A stretch of DNA of 64,000 nucleotides from Palsa-513 sp050010595 (GCA_050010595.1 JBEKKS010000010.1:36073-100072), one strand, 5' to 3'; positions 1-8,103 are shown, counted from the first letter of the stretch. Notes: generated by a model not told the origin, from the sequence alone. Translations and numbers: made by a program.

Positions 1-789
1 CAACCTTTCGAGGGCCATCTCAACCATCCCGACGGCACCCTCGACGATGCGCGAGCGTGCTGCGACGACGGCGTTGGCCTGCTGGCGGCGGAGCATTGCC
101 TGGGCGATCTCCGAGGCGTAGGCAAGATGGCTGATGCGCACTTCGACGATCTCGACGCCGGCGATGATCACCCGCTGTGCGACCTCCTCGGCGAGCTCTC
201 CGGCGACGACATCGGTCGAGCCACGCAGCGACGTGCCCGTTTCCATCGGGTTGTCGTAAGGGTGGGTCGTCGCGACATGGCGCAACGCCGACTCGGCCTG
301 GACCTCGACGAAGTTGACGTAGTCATCGACGGCGAACACCGCGCGGGAGGTGTCGGCCACCTGCCAGACGACGATCGCGGCGATCTCCACCGGGTTGCCG
401 TCAGCGTCGTTGACTTTCAGGTGGTTGGTCTCGAAGTTCCTGACGCGGATGCTCAGGCTGCGGCGGTCCGACAGCGGCAGGATCCACCAGAATCCGGCCC
501 GACGGACCGTTCCGACGTAGCTCCCGAAGAACCGCACGACCTTCGTTTGGCCGGGCTGCACGATGACCAGCGAGGTCAGGATGATCACGCCGGCGGCGAC
601 TGGCACGACGGCAAGGCCCGCGTCGGAGCCTGCGGCAATCAGCACGGCCGCGGCGATACAGGCGCCGAGCGCAAGTACTCCGAACCAGCCGCTGATCGCC
701 CAGGCGGGCCGCTCGTGGATTTCGACCCTGGTTCCCGAATGCCCGACAGGAGTCGCCTCGGGCTGGCGGTAGGGCTGGTCGGCGTTCAT
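1..789 (-). CDS. SPFH/band 7 (slipin-like) membrane protein, 3' end cut by window
   Basis: Minus-strand frame open from the ATG at 789 to base 1, 263 codons, with the C-terminus outside the window. After a polar N-terminus there are two hydrophobic segments (about residues 31-53 and 57-77). A band 7 fold follows: the VVRFFGSYVGTV stretch, then FETNHLKVNDADGNPVEIAAIVVW, which is typical of SPFH proteins. Near the end lies the RRQQANAVVAARSRIVEGAV helix, seen in stomatin/prohibitin relatives. Family members oligomerise on membranes as microdomain scaffolds, and no enzymatic role is implied. A long rightward frame over the same bases is its antisense shadow. A 29-bp inverted repeat sits just upstream. 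Family call is firm; the biological role is unknown. Confidence 0.88.
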   Translation of the reverse strand, partial: MNADQPYRQPEATPVGHSGTRVEIHERPAWAISGWFGVLALGACIAAAVLIAAGSDAGLAVVPVAAGVIILTSLVIVQPGQTKVVRFFGSYVGTVRRAGFWWILPLSDRRSLSIRVRNFETNHLKVNDADGNPVEIAAIVVWQVADTSRAVFAVDDYVNFVEVQAESALRHVATTHPYDNPMETGTSLRGSTDVVAGELAEEVAQRVIIAGVEIVEVRISHLAYASEIAQAMLRRQQANAVVAARSRIVEGAVGMVEMALERL

Positions 790-817
790 GGGTCCCTCCC
801 ATTCGAGCGATGCAGAT

Positions 818-846
818 AAAAGCGATACCAAATAGATATCACTTTT
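818..846. promoter_or_regulatory. inverted repeat upstream of the SPFH gene, candidate operator
   Basis: AAAAGCGATA (818-827), 9 bases, TATCACTTTT (837-846). The arms match at 9 of 10 positions, and the element is AT-rich in an otherwise GC-rich region. It lies 28 bp upstream of the SPFH start and between the SPFH gene and the divergent gene at 920. A dimeric repressor site is the simplest reading, but no regulator gene is adjacent within the window. Confidence 0.5.
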
Positions 847-919
847 ACCGCTTCGCCGCAATCCGTGTCGACATTCCGCTGATAGCCTCCCGTCAGGACG
901 CGATCGCGAGGGGTGCGCG

Positions 920-2428
920 GTGGGGGCAGCCGGGCGGCGTTGGACGAAGATCGGTTGCGGGTGTGCGGCGCTGGTCGTCGCGGCCGTCGCGCTCGGTGCC
1001 GGCGGCGCGCCGGCGGTTGAAGCCGCCTCGACGTACGGCGACACGGTTCTCGCCTCAGTCGCATGCACGAGCCCGGGCAACTGTGTCGCGGTCGGCCACG
1101 ACGAAGACAGCCACCAAGGCCAGGCGATGGTGGCGTCAGAGACAAACGGCGCTTGGGGCGCGGCGGGCCAGATCAGACTCCCACCCGGCGCGGCAACAGG
1201 CCTCTCGCTGGGCGGTCAACTGAACGGGGTCGCGTGCACGGGCGCTGGGAGCTGCGTCGCCGTGGGCGCCTATCAAACCGAGGCCGGCCCGCCGGAGCTG
1301 ATGGTCGCGACCGAGACTGGTGGTGTGTGGGCACGGGCAAGGGAGCTGCTGCCTGCACTGCCGCGTGTCGTCGACGAGCAGGCCACGCTCAACGCGGTGA
1401 CCTGCACCGGCCCGGGAGACTGCATCGCCGTCGGAGGCGAAACGACGAGCGCGGGTAGCCAGGCGATCGTCGTCAGCGAGACCACTGGCGTCTGGGGCTC
1501 GCCGAGCGCAGTCGCGCTACCCGCACCGACCAGCGGCCTCGCGGACCTCAACTCGGTGACGTGCACGAGCGCAGGTGACTGCGTCGCGGTCGGTGCGTTC
1601 GACGATGAGCACGCCAACTATGAGCCGATCGTGGTTTCGCAGACGGGCGGTGTCTGGGGCACGGCCAGCGAGGTCGAGCTACCCGACGGCGCCAACACGG
1701 CCACGGCCACCCAGAACGCCGGCTTTGACTCGGTGGCGTGCCCCAGCGTCGGTGACTGCGTCGCTGTCGGGTACTACAGCGACACGTACAGCGTCGCCAC
1801 CTTCGGCCCGAGCGCAGGTCCCGCCAACGCAATGGTTGCCGGCGAGAATGCTGGAGTCTGGTCGCAGGCCACCCAGCTCAGCACGGCGTCACCGGCGACG
1901 CTCAAAGGCGTCACATGTGCCAGCACCGGCAACTGCGTCGCGGTCGGCTCGCTCGGGGAGCCGTGGGACCTCACGGCGTTGTCGATCGGCGAGACAGACG
2001 GGGTCTGGGAGCAGGCGAACCCGCTCGGCACAAGCCAGGCAGGCCTCGATTCAGTGACCTGCACCAGTCCCGGTAACTGTGCCGCGGTTGGCGCGGACGC
2101 CGCGGCGATGTTCATCACCCAGACGAACGGAACGTGGGGCCAGCCGGGAACGATCGCGGCGCCCTCGGGCGGGATCGCGGTGAAGGCGACGATCAATGCG
2201 CAGCGGCGCAGCGCGACGTTCAGCTTCAAGGCCGGGAGCCTCGCCAGCGGCTTCGAGTGCGCGCTCGTGCGCGCCGGCAGGAAGGCCGCGGCGCCCGGCT
2301 ACAGCAACTGCCAGTCGCCGCAGACCTACGCGCGACTTGCCGCCGGCAGCTACGTGTTCGATGTGCGCACGCTTGCGCCGTCCGGCACAGTCGCCGCCCG
2401 GGCTAGGCGCCGCTTCACGCTCGGCTGA
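920..2428 (+). CDS. secreted seven-repeat protein with C-x5-C motifs (beta-propeller-like)
   Basis: GTG start at 920, 502 residues. An N-terminal hydrophobic segment (about residues 14-35) ending in Ala-rich sequence looks like a Sec signal peptide. Seven repeats follow, each carrying a form of C-T-S-P-G-N-C-V-A-V-G and a later W-G. The motifs lie around residues 48, 100, 160, 213, 272, 333 and 380, about 50-60 residues apart. The invariant C-x5-C pair probably forms a disulfide in each repeat, and seven units of this size suggest a seven-bladed propeller. The last 90 residues (VKATINAQRRSATFSF onward) form a separate beta-rich domain. Extracellular location is inferred; ligand unknown. It stands alone, divergent from the SPFH gene. 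Confidence 0.8.
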   Translation: MGAAGRRWTKIGCGCAALVVAAVALGAGGAPAVEAASTYGDTVLASVACTSPGNCVAVGHDEDSHQGQAMVASETNGAWGAAGQIRLPPGAATGLSLGGQLNGVACTGAGSCVAVGAYQTEAGPPELMVATETGGVWARARELLPALPRVVDEQATLNAVTCTGPGDCIAVGGETTSAGSQAIVVSETTGVWGSPSAVALPAPTSGLADLNSVTCTSAGDCVAVGAFDDEHANYEPIVVSQTGGVWGTASEVELPDGANTATATQNAGFDSVACPSVGDCVAVGYYSDTYSVATFGPSAGPANAMVAGENAGVWSQATQLSTASPATLKGVTCASTGNCVAVGSLGEPWDLTALSIGETDGVWEQANPLGTSQAGLDSVTCTSPGNCAAVGADAAAMFITQTNGTWGQPGTIAAPSGGIAVKATINAQRRSATFSFKAGSLASGFECALVRAGRKAAAPGYSNCQSPQTYARLAAGSYVFDVRTLAPSGTVAARARRRFTLG

Positions 2429-2798
2429 CCCGAACGCTTCGGATCACATCCGCGCTCGCAAATCGGCGGCGCGGTCGCCCCAAGTCCCGGTGGACCAGGG
2501 GTACCGCGAGCAGCACTCACGGCGGTGCTCCTCACCGCCCGCCTGCCGGCGGCGCGCTGGGCAGGGTGCTGCACGCCTTCTCCGCGCGCTGGAGGATCGG
2601 CGAGTTGGGGTCGAGGTCGCTGCCCGGGCGCGTGGAGCAATGGCGATCGGGCGCTCGCGACTCGTCCGTTGCGGGGACGCGACAGAGCGTCGAGGCGGTT
2701 CTGCCTTCCTGGGTGGTGCGGAACGGCGCTCCCGGGTTTGCGCGTGGGTTGGAGACGTCTGGATCGGTGCCGTGGTGCGTCGAGGGGTAGGGGGCCGA
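2429..2798. other. 370-bp gap without a supported gene
   Basis: Only short GC-rich frames of biased composition are present here, with no recognisable motif on either strand. It lies between the convergent ends of the seven-repeat protein gene and the TetR gene. No clear terminator hairpin was picked out by eye. Confidence 0.5.
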
Positions 2799-3449
2799 TT
2801 ACGCGCTGGATCGGGCTGGCGGCGCCGTCGGCGCTGCGGTCGCAGCGCGGTCGCGCGGCCCGCCCTGGGGGAGTGGCGCTGTGAGGTAGTGCTGGATCGT
2901 CGGACCGATTGTTGTTGCCAGCCACGCGGGATCGGCCTCGGCGAGCGGCGCGATGCCGACGATCTTGCGTCCCATCGCGAGCCCGATGATTTGCGTGCCG
3001 GCGAGCGCGGCGCGGGCCTGTGGGTTGTCGGGGGCGGCGGCCGTGGCCAGGCGCCCGAGGATCTCGCGGGTCACGAACTCGCGCAGCATTCGTGCGGCGT
3101 CGGCGTGCGAGACGGCGCCGCGGACGAGTCCGAGGAACCCGTGAAAGCCGTCCGGTCGGTCCCACAGCTCGACCAGGGCCAGGACGAGGCGCTCCCCGAT
3201 GGTGTTGGGCGCGCCGGCGAGCAGTGCGGCCACGAACGGCTCGGGGTCGACCGGCAGTGACATGGCCGCGGCAAACAGCGCTGATTTGCTTTCGAAGAAG
3301 TGGTGCACGAGCGCTGGGTCGACACCGGCGGCGCGGGCGATCGAGCGCAGGCTGACGGCGTCGTAGCCGTGCTCGGCGAACGCGGCGCGCGCGGAGTCGA
3401 TGATCGCCTGGCGCGTGCGCGGCGGGCCGGCGCGGCGTCCGCGGGGCAT
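2799..3449 (-). CDS. TetR/AcrR-family transcriptional regulator
   Basis: 216 residues from the ATG at 3449; an in-frame GTG directly before it (3452) overlaps the permease stop as GTGA and is an alternative start. Residues 10-57 form the TetR DNA-binding domain: TRQAIIDSARAAFAEHG, then SLRSIARAAGVDPALVHHFF. The remainder is a helical ligand-binding domain with an Ala/Pro-rich tail. It is the last gene of a three-gene leftward operon behind an ABC ATPase and permease, so it most likely represses the exporter and is relieved by an exported compound. The short palindrome over the ATPase start (4890-4903) is its best candidate operator. Confidence 0.88.
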   Translation of the reverse strand: MPRGRRAGPPRTRQAIIDSARAAFAEHGYDAVSLRSIARAAGVDPALVHHFFESKSALFAAAMSLPVDPEPFVAALLAGAPNTIGERLVLALVELWDRPDGFHGFLGLVRGAVSHADAARMLREFVTREILGRLATAAAPDNPQARAALAGTQIIGLAMGRKIVGIAPLAEADPAWLATTIGPTIQHYLTAPLPQGGPRDRAATAAPTAPPARSSA

Positions 3450-4180
3450 CACTCGGTGCGCCGTCGCAAGGTCAGAGCGCCGAGCAGGATCGCTCCGACC
3501 GCGAACGCGAGCACGATAGTGATGTCGACGAGGGCGGCGCCGCTAACGCCCGGCTCGCCGGCCAGGTGGTGCACACCGTCGACCGCGTATGACATCGGGA
3601 GCACGTCGGAGACGGCGTGCAGGACGGTTCCCATCCGCGCGCGTGGTACGAGCAGCCCGCAAAGCAACAGCTGCGGCATGATCATGGCCGGCATGAACTG
3701 CACGACCTGGAATTCGGTGCGCGCGAACGCGCTGGCGAGCAGTCCCAGGCCGAGCCCGAGGAGCGCCACCGCGGCGGCCAGAATCACGACGAGCGCCGTG
3801 CTGCCGGCCAGGCTGAGGCCGAGGGCGCCGAGGCTGAGCGCGGTCACGACGCCAGCTTGGAGCACCGCGAGGAGCGTGAACGTCAGGCCGTAGCCACCGA
3901 GCAGCGCGAAGCGGCTGAGTGGGGTGGTCATGAGGCGCTCGAGCGTCCCGGTCGTGCGTTCGCGCAGCAGCGCGACGGAGGACACGAGGAACATCGTGAT
4001 CAGCGGGAACAGGACCATCAGGGCCGGGCCGGCTTGCTCAAACGCGGCGTGCTGGTGGTCATAGACGAAGCGCAGGATGGTCATCAGCAGCGCCGGTACG
4101 CCGATTAGCAGGCCGATTGTGCGCGGGTCGTGGCGTAGCTGGCGCGCGACCCGCAGCGCGGTGGCGATGGTGCTGGTCAC
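3449..4180 (-). CDS. ABC-2 type exporter permease
   Basis: 243 residues, GTG start, overlapping the ATPase stop by GTGA. It has about six membrane spans: residues 22-38, 52-72, 95-120, 128-155, 160-185 and 215-235. The stretch SSVALLRERTTGTLERLMTTP matches the cytoplasmic loop typical of ABC-2 permeases of the drug/NodJ kind. With the upstream ATPase it should form a half-exporter that dimerises. The substrate cannot be read from sequence; adjacency to TetR favours a drug or lipid-like molecule. Confidence 0.88.
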   Translation of the reverse strand: MTSTIATALRVARQLRHDPRTIGLLIGVPALLMTILRFVYDHQHAAFEQAGPALMVLFPLITMFLVSSVALLRERTTGTLERLMTTPLSRFALLGGYGLTFTLLAVLQAGVVTALSLGALGLSLAGSTALVVILAAAVALLGLGLGLLASAFARTEFQVVQFMPAMIMPQLLLCGLLVPRARMGTVLHAVSDVLPMSYAVDGVHHLAGEPGVSGAALVDITIVLAFAVGAILLGALTLRRRTE

Positions 4181-4896
4181 GGCTTCTCCTCGATGAGCCG
4201 TAGGAAGGCCTGCTCGAGATCCTCGGTGGCGGTGCGATCGGTGAGCTCGGCTGGAGTCCCGTGGGCCAGCACTTCCCCCTCACGAACGAGCAGCACCATG
4301 TCGCAGCGAGCCGCCTCCTCCATGACATGGCTTGACACAAGCAAGGTCGTCCCTCCATCGGCCAGCGCCCGGAACAGGTCCCAGAGGCGCTCGCGCAGCA
4401 CCGGATCCAGGCCGATCGTGGGCTCGTCGAGGACAAGCAGCTCGGGCCGGCCGAGTAGGGCCGCGGCGAGCGAGAGCCGCGACCGCTGACCGCCCGACAG
4501 CGACCGCGCGAGCTGCCCGGCCGCGTCGCCAAGGTCGACCTGCTCGACGACCTCGGCCACCTGCCCCTGGCACGCGCTCACAATCGCGGCGAAGTACTCG
4601 AGGTTCTCGCGCACGGTGAGGTCCTCATAGGCCGACTGGCCCTGCGTGCCGTACCCGATGCGGCGCCGCAGCGGCGTCGAGCCCGCCACGTCGCCGAGCA
4701 CCGTGAGCTCTCCGCTGACGCCTCGCTGGACGCCGACGATGGCACGCATCAGCGTCGTCTTTCCCCCGCCGCTCGGGCCAATCAGGCCGGCGATGCGACC
4801 ACCGGGCAGCTCGAACGTGAGGCCATGCAGGACCTCGCGCCCGCCCCGGCGCACCCGAAGGTCGCGCGCGGCTATCGCCGCCTCAGAATTCATCAT
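4177..4896 (-). CDS. ABC exporter ATP-binding protein
   Basis: 239 residues from the first of two consecutive ATGs (4896). Walker A GPSGGGKTT lies near residue 37, signature LSGGQRSRLSLAAAL follows, then Walker B LLVLDEPTIGLDP and the switch histidine in SSHVMEEA. The frame stays open upstream to 5280, but that part is low-complexity and Arg/Pro-rich, so the inner start is preferred. The start lies inside a perfect TCATCA/TGATGA palindrome and has no Shine-Dalgarno sequence, so a leaderless message under TetR control is plausible. First gene of the ATPase-permease-tetR operon. Confidence 0.9.
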   Translation of the reverse strand: MMNSEAAIAARDLRVRRGGREVLHGLTFELPGGRIAGLIGPSGGGKTTLMRAIVGVQRGVSGELTVLGDVAGSTPLRRRIGYGTQGQSAYEDLTVRENLEYFAAIVSACQGQVAEVVEQVDLGDAAGQLARSLSGGQRSRLSLAAALLGRPELLVLDEPTIGLDPVLRERLWDLFRALADGGTTLLVSSHVMEEAARCDMVLLVREGEVLAHGTPAELTDRTATEDLEQAFLRLIEEKP

Positions 4897-4903
4897 GTGA
4901 TGA
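4890..4903. promoter_or_regulatory. short palindrome over the ABC ATPase start codon, candidate TetR operator
   Basis: TCATCA (4890-4895), 2 bases, TGATGA (4898-4903), perfect arms. The minus-strand ATGATG start is part of the element. Binding here would block initiation of the exporter operon. Short, so chance occurrence is possible. Confidence 0.4.
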
Positions 4904-5160
4904 TATCGCTGATCCCGCCTTCGACGCTGAGCGAGTGAGCGGTGTTGCGGCAGCAGGTGCCTTTCGGTCGTGACGGGTCCAGATGGGGGTTGGTCTGCTA
5001 CGGTCGTCTGCCTAGGAGGGCTCCGTCGTGGGGTCGGCCAGTGTGGCGGGCAGCGCGATCGCACTTCCGGCATCCAACGAGACCTCCGTTTCGAGCTGGA
5101 CGGCCGCTTTCTTCGTGTTGTCCCGACTGGGAACGCTGTCTCCTCAGCTAGAGGAGCGCC

Positions 5161-5274
5161 ATGACAGTCACGCCAGTTTCGCCTGTGACGACAGGTCGCG
5201 AAGCCCCGACTCAGGACCGCAGCAGAGGCGTCGCGAGCATGAACGGCACCCGGCTGCCTGGAGAGCACTCGTGA
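5161..5274 (+). CDS. possible 37-residue leader ORF coupled to the RraA-like gene
   Basis: ATG at 5161 with a good GAGGAG ribosome site 5 bases upstream; it reads 37 codons and ends in a TGA that overlaps the next GTG start as GTGA. The product is polar (MTVTPVSPVTTGREAP at the N-terminus) and matches no family I know. Either a translational-coupling leader or a chance frame; its ribosome site and stop/start overlap are the only support. Confidence 0.3.
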   Translation: MTVTPVSPVTTGREAPTQDRSRGVASMNGTRLPGEHS

Positions 5275-5978
5275 TCTCAAGCTCCCCAGTTCTCACCGTC
5301 TGCCGCGACTTCGCGCGCCCCGATCCCAGCTTGATCGCACGGTTTGCGAGCATCGCGGCCGTCCATATCGTCGACGCGATGGACGGTCACGGCGCGCTCG
5401 ACTACCGCATCAAGCCGCTTGACCCGAACGCCGCCTCATTCGCCGGTCCCGCCCTGACCTGCCACGCAGGAGCCGACGACAACCTTGCGATTTTGGGGGC
5501 GTTCGCGATGGCCCAACCAGGCGATGTGGTTATAGCGGCATGCGATGCCTTCACCGGAACAGCCGTCGTCGGCGACCTGTTCGCCGGAATGGCCCGCAAC
5601 TGCCGGGTCGCAGCGATCGTCACTGACGGCCTCGCACGAGACACGACGGGAATCATCGCCACCGGCCTTCCAGTGTTCGTCAGCGGCGTCACGTCCAACT
5701 CCTCCGCCAAATCAGGCCCCGGCACCGTCGGCCTACCGATCGTCATCGGCAACGTAGCGATTTCGCCGGGCGACTTGCTCGTCGGCGACCGCGACGGCGT
5801 CGTCGTCGTGCCCCAAGGCGACATCGAGACCGTCCTGACTCGCCTAGAGAACGTGAATGACGCCGAGGCATCGTTCGAGACTGACGTCGCGGCCGGCCTA
5901 CGCGTCCCGGACTTCGTTCAAACGCTGCTCGACTCCGACCAGGTTCACTACCTCGACTCGCCACGCCAGCTCGCATGA
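5271..5978 (+). CDS. RraA-like / 4-hydroxy-4-methyl-2-oxoglutarate aldolase-family protein
   Basis: 235 residues from the GTG at 5271, preceded by GGAG at the right distance. The RraA/HMG-CHA aldolase fold shows in VHIVDAMDGHGALDYRIKPL, the GDVVIAA strand, and the substrate/metal motif GDLFAGMARNCRVAAIVTDG followed by LARD (the G...D-G-x-x-R-D pattern). Then come GLPVF, GPGTVGLPIVIGN and the GDRDGVVVVP strand. Members cleave 4-hydroxy-4-methyl-2-oxoglutarate-type acids, or decarboxylate oxaloacetate, with a divalent metal. RNase E inhibition is known only for some proteobacterial relatives. The stop overlaps the next gene by ATGA, so the two are co-translated. An upstream extension of the frame to 5028 is low-complexity and rejected. 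Confidence 0.85.
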   Translation: MISSSPVLTVCRDFARPDPSLIARFASIAAVHIVDAMDGHGALDYRIKPLDPNAASFAGPALTCHAGADDNLAILGAFAMAQPGDVVIAACDAFTGTAVVGDLFAGMARNCRVAAIVTDGLARDTTGIIATGLPVFVSGVTSNSSAKSGPGTVGLPIVIGNVAISPGDLLVGDRDGVVVVPQGDIETVLTRLENVNDAEASFETDVAAGLRVPDFVQTLLDSDQVHYLDSPRQLA

Positions 5979-6442
5979 CCCCAGCCCAGCCGCTCACCAC
6001 ACAACTACTGTTCACGCTGACCGGCACTGTCAGCGCACCCTTCGAGATCGGAGCGCTCTCACAGGGGCGACGACGGATCATCCCGATCGCGGGCGGAACC
6101 TTCGAAGGCCCCAGAATCCGTGGACGGGTCCTCCCGTTCGGCGCCGACTGGATGCGCATCCGCCCCGACGGAGTCGCAGTGATCGACGTCCGCGCAACAC
6201 TGCAGACCGACGACGACGCGCTCATCTACATGCGCTACACCGGCTACCGACACGGACCCGCCAACGTCATGCAAGCCCTCGCCGACGGCGAAGACGTCGA
6301 CCCCACCACCTACTACTTTCGCATCGCCGTCATCCTCGAAACCGGCGCCGAGCAATACGCCTGGCTAAACCAGATCGTCGCCGTCGGCACCGGCCGCAGA
6401 ATCCCCGCAGGCCCCATCTACGACATCTACGAAGTCCTCTAA
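5975..6442 (+). CDS. DUF3237 domain protein
   Basis: 155 residues; the ATG overlaps the stop of the aldolase-like gene. It shows the DUF3237 pattern: LLFTLTGTVSAPFEIGAL, PIAGGTFEGPRIRGRVLPFGADW, then VRATLQTDDDALIYMRYTG and a C-terminal YAWLNQIVAVGTGRR. The family forms a small beta-barrel found beside aromatic-acid and hydroxyacid catabolism genes; no reaction has been firmly assigned to it. Coupling to an RraA-like aldolase suggests a shared step in the breakdown of a gamma-carboxylated acid (inference). Confidence 0.85.
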   Translation: MTPAQPLTTQLLFTLTGTVSAPFEIGALSQGRRRIIPIAGGTFEGPRIRGRVLPFGADWMRIRPDGVAVIDVRATLQTDDDALIYMRYTGYRHGPANVMQALADGEDVDPTTYYFRIAVILETGAEQYAWLNQIVAVGTGRRIPAGPIYDIYEVL

Positions 6443-6693
6443 GCGAACCCCGCTCGCAACGCGAGTGAGCCGCCGCACGATCCCGCCGCGTAGGCGACAC
6501 CCGGGCCGTAGTACTAGCGCCGAACCGGCGCGTCGGACCCGATAGGCAACGACTGCTCCAGGCGCGCCAGAGCGGCCGTACCGCGGGCCGCCTGCAGCAC
6601 TACGGAGCGTGTCGCGCGCGTGCGTGTCACGCGCTCGTTACCGGAATCGCCCAACAGCCCGACTGGGCGCCGCGGAGCCGGCCGAGACGCTGG

Positions 6694-6849
6694 TTAGGCG
6701 GCTGAGCGGTCGGCGTTGCGCAGAAGGTCGGCGACGACCTCGCCGGGCTTCCTGCCGCTCGCGCCGGCGAGGCGCTCGAGCCGCTTGGCGTCATCACCTT
6801 CGACGCTCACCATGATCCGCAGCGCCGCGGTAGGACTGCCCTCGTGCAA
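6694..6849 (-). CDS. CopG/RHH-like antitoxin, start uncertain, possibly damaged
   Basis: The minus-strand frame ends at TAA 6694-6696 and encodes IDPRFVKLHEGSPTAALRIM, then VSVEGDDAKRLERLAGASGR and KPGEVVADLLRNADRSAA, the look of a small ribbon-helix-helix antitoxin partner of BrnT-like toxins. The coding character continues upstream (FFPSPGDFDRDL) to the toxin stop codon at 6937-6939, in the same frame as the toxin. No ATG or GTG lies in that part. The first usable starts are a TTG at 6849 (51 residues) and an ATG at 6813 (39 residues), both inside the conserved body. Either translation starts unusually, or the antitoxin start has been lost. Confidence 0.5.
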   Translation of the reverse strand: MHEGSPTAALRIMVSVEGDDAKRLERLAGASGRKPGEVVADLLRNADRSAA

Positions 6850-6936
6850 TTTAACGAAGCGCGGATCGATCGTCGATAGATCCCGGTCAAAATCGCCGGG
6901 ACTCGGGAAGAACAGTGCTCCAGGGTGACTCGTTGA

Positions 6937-7224
6937 TCAGCTCGCTAGGAGTCTAAGCTCGACATCTGTTGCGTTCCAGCCGGTCACGATCAGCCACGTC
7001 GACGGCTCAACGGTCTGCTCAATCACGAGCGCCAACGCCCGGCCGCCATCGGTCACGCCGATCAGCAGCCGGCGGGTGCCGGGCTCCCCGCCAGCATGAG
7101 AGTTTCGCACCGCGACATGCAGGCTGCGGGGAATCTGCTCGGCATCTTCAGCCGAGATGCCGCGGGCGCCGGGCTTCTCAAGTCCAGACTCGGTAACGAG
7201 CAGCTCGTGAACCACGTCCGCCAT
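6937..7224 (-). CDS. BrnT-like toxin of a type II toxin-antitoxin module
   Basis: 95 residues, ATG start. The N-terminal HELL and ISAEDAEQI helix, the central RRLLIGVTDGGRALALVIEQ beta hairpin and the C-terminal WLIVTGWNATDVELRLL strand-helix match the compact BrnT/RelE-fold ribonuclease layout (compare the VISARxAxxxE end of BrnT). The toxin-first order with an RHH-type protein right behind it also fits BrnT-BrnA. Expected function is mRNA cleavage, neutralised and autoregulated by the partner. Call rests on fold-level resemblance read by eye. Confidence 0.65.
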   Translation of the reverse strand: MADVVHELLVTESGLEKPGARGISAEDAEQIPRSLHVAVRNSHAGGEPGTRRLLIGVTDGGRALALVIEQTVEPSTWLIVTGWNATDVELRLLAS

Positions 7225-7554
7225 CCAAGCGGTCTACCGCACAGCCACGACAGAACACCAGACCGCTGCTCGCGCGCCGCTGCAGTGCGCTACAAACAGG
7301 CCACGTGGCTCTGGGCGTGAGCGGTAGGGGGCGTGCTGTCGGTATGCGCGCATTTGGGCAGCGTGATGTTGGTTCGTGCTTTGGCTGCTTCGGTGGTTTG
7401 GATAACTGAGCGGGCGGTGCGGCGGCGAGGAGCCGGTCTTTGAGTGCCGCCTCGCGGGGAGCATAATCCTCGGCATAGGCGATTCGCTGACGCTGGCAGC
7501 TGTGTGCACGCTCGACTCGAGGGGGAACTCGGCGGGCTCGGGCCGGACGACGCT
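7225..7554. other. 330-bp intergenic region, no gene
   Basis: Separates the divergent toxin and lipoprotein genes and must hold both promoters. Rightward frames here lead into the lipoprotein frame but are Arg-rich and lack a ribosome site. No convincing -35/-10 pair or repeat seen. Confidence 0.4.
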
Positions 7555-8103
7555 GTGAGACGCCGACGGCGTGACGGGCGTCCGCGCCTGCTGGCCTGCT
7601 CGGGGATCGCCGCCGGGCTGCTGGCCGGTACGCTGCTCGTGGGCTGCGGCGGTGGCGGCGCGGCACAAGGGGGCTCTGCGCTAAGCGCTCAGCTGCGACG
7701 TGCCCTGGCCTACTCGCACTGCATGCGATCGCACGGCGTCCCCGACTTCCCCGACCCCAACGGTCAGGGCGAGTTCAGGATCCAACCGACGGGGGCGGGG
7801 AGCGACCTGGACCCCAGCGCACCGGCATACCAGGCCGCGCTGGCGAAGTGCGGCCCGATCCCCTCGACCGTCACGGCGGCACAAGAGAACCAGGCGTTCG
7901 AAAAGGTTCTGAAAGCCGCGGTCTGCATGCGGGCAAACGGCGTCCCCAACTATCCCGAACCCACGCTCACCAAAGGAGCTGACGGGGGCATCGACCTCAA
8001 CTACAACGGCATCAACCCCGACGCGCCCGTTGTCCAAGCGGCCGCGAAGAAATGCGGATACGGCAACGCACAACAGCTCCTCGAGTTCGGAGGGGCCCCA
8101 TGA
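7555..8103 (+). CDS. lipoprotein with two C-M-R-x-x-G-V-P repeats
   Basis: The GTG at 7555 gives a 182-residue protein with an Arg-rich N-terminus, a hydrophobic core (LLACSGIAAGLLAGTLLVGC) and a lipobox L-L-V-G-C, so it is lipidated and anchored outside the membrane. Two copies of a motif follow: SHCMRSHGVPDFPDP and AVCMRANGVPNYPEP, each followed downstream by a second Cys (AKCGPI, KKCGYG). The frame extends upstream to 7444, but the signal peptide fixes the inner start. This two-copy lipoprotein type recurs in soil actinobacteria; function unknown, with Cys pairs suggesting disulfides. Confidence 0.8.
   Translation: MRRRRRDGRPRLLACSGIAAGLLAGTLLVGCGGGGAAQGGSALSAQLRRALAYSHCMRSHGVPDFPDPNGQGEFRIQPTGAGSDLDPSAPAYQAALAKCGPIPSTVTAAQENQAFEKVLKAAVCMRANGVPNYPEPTLTKGADGGIDLNYNGINPDAPVVQAAAKKCGYGNAQQLLEFGGAP

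Noticed and set aside
127..819. Long rightward frame over the first 0.8 kb
   Set aside because: It is antisense to the SPFH gene, and its Asp/Arg/His-rich composition is typical of an opposite-strand shadow.
5028..5270. N-terminal extension of the RraA-like protein from GTG 5028
   Set aside because: The extension is low-complexity and unlike the family N-terminus, and the GTG at 5271 has a proper ribosome site.
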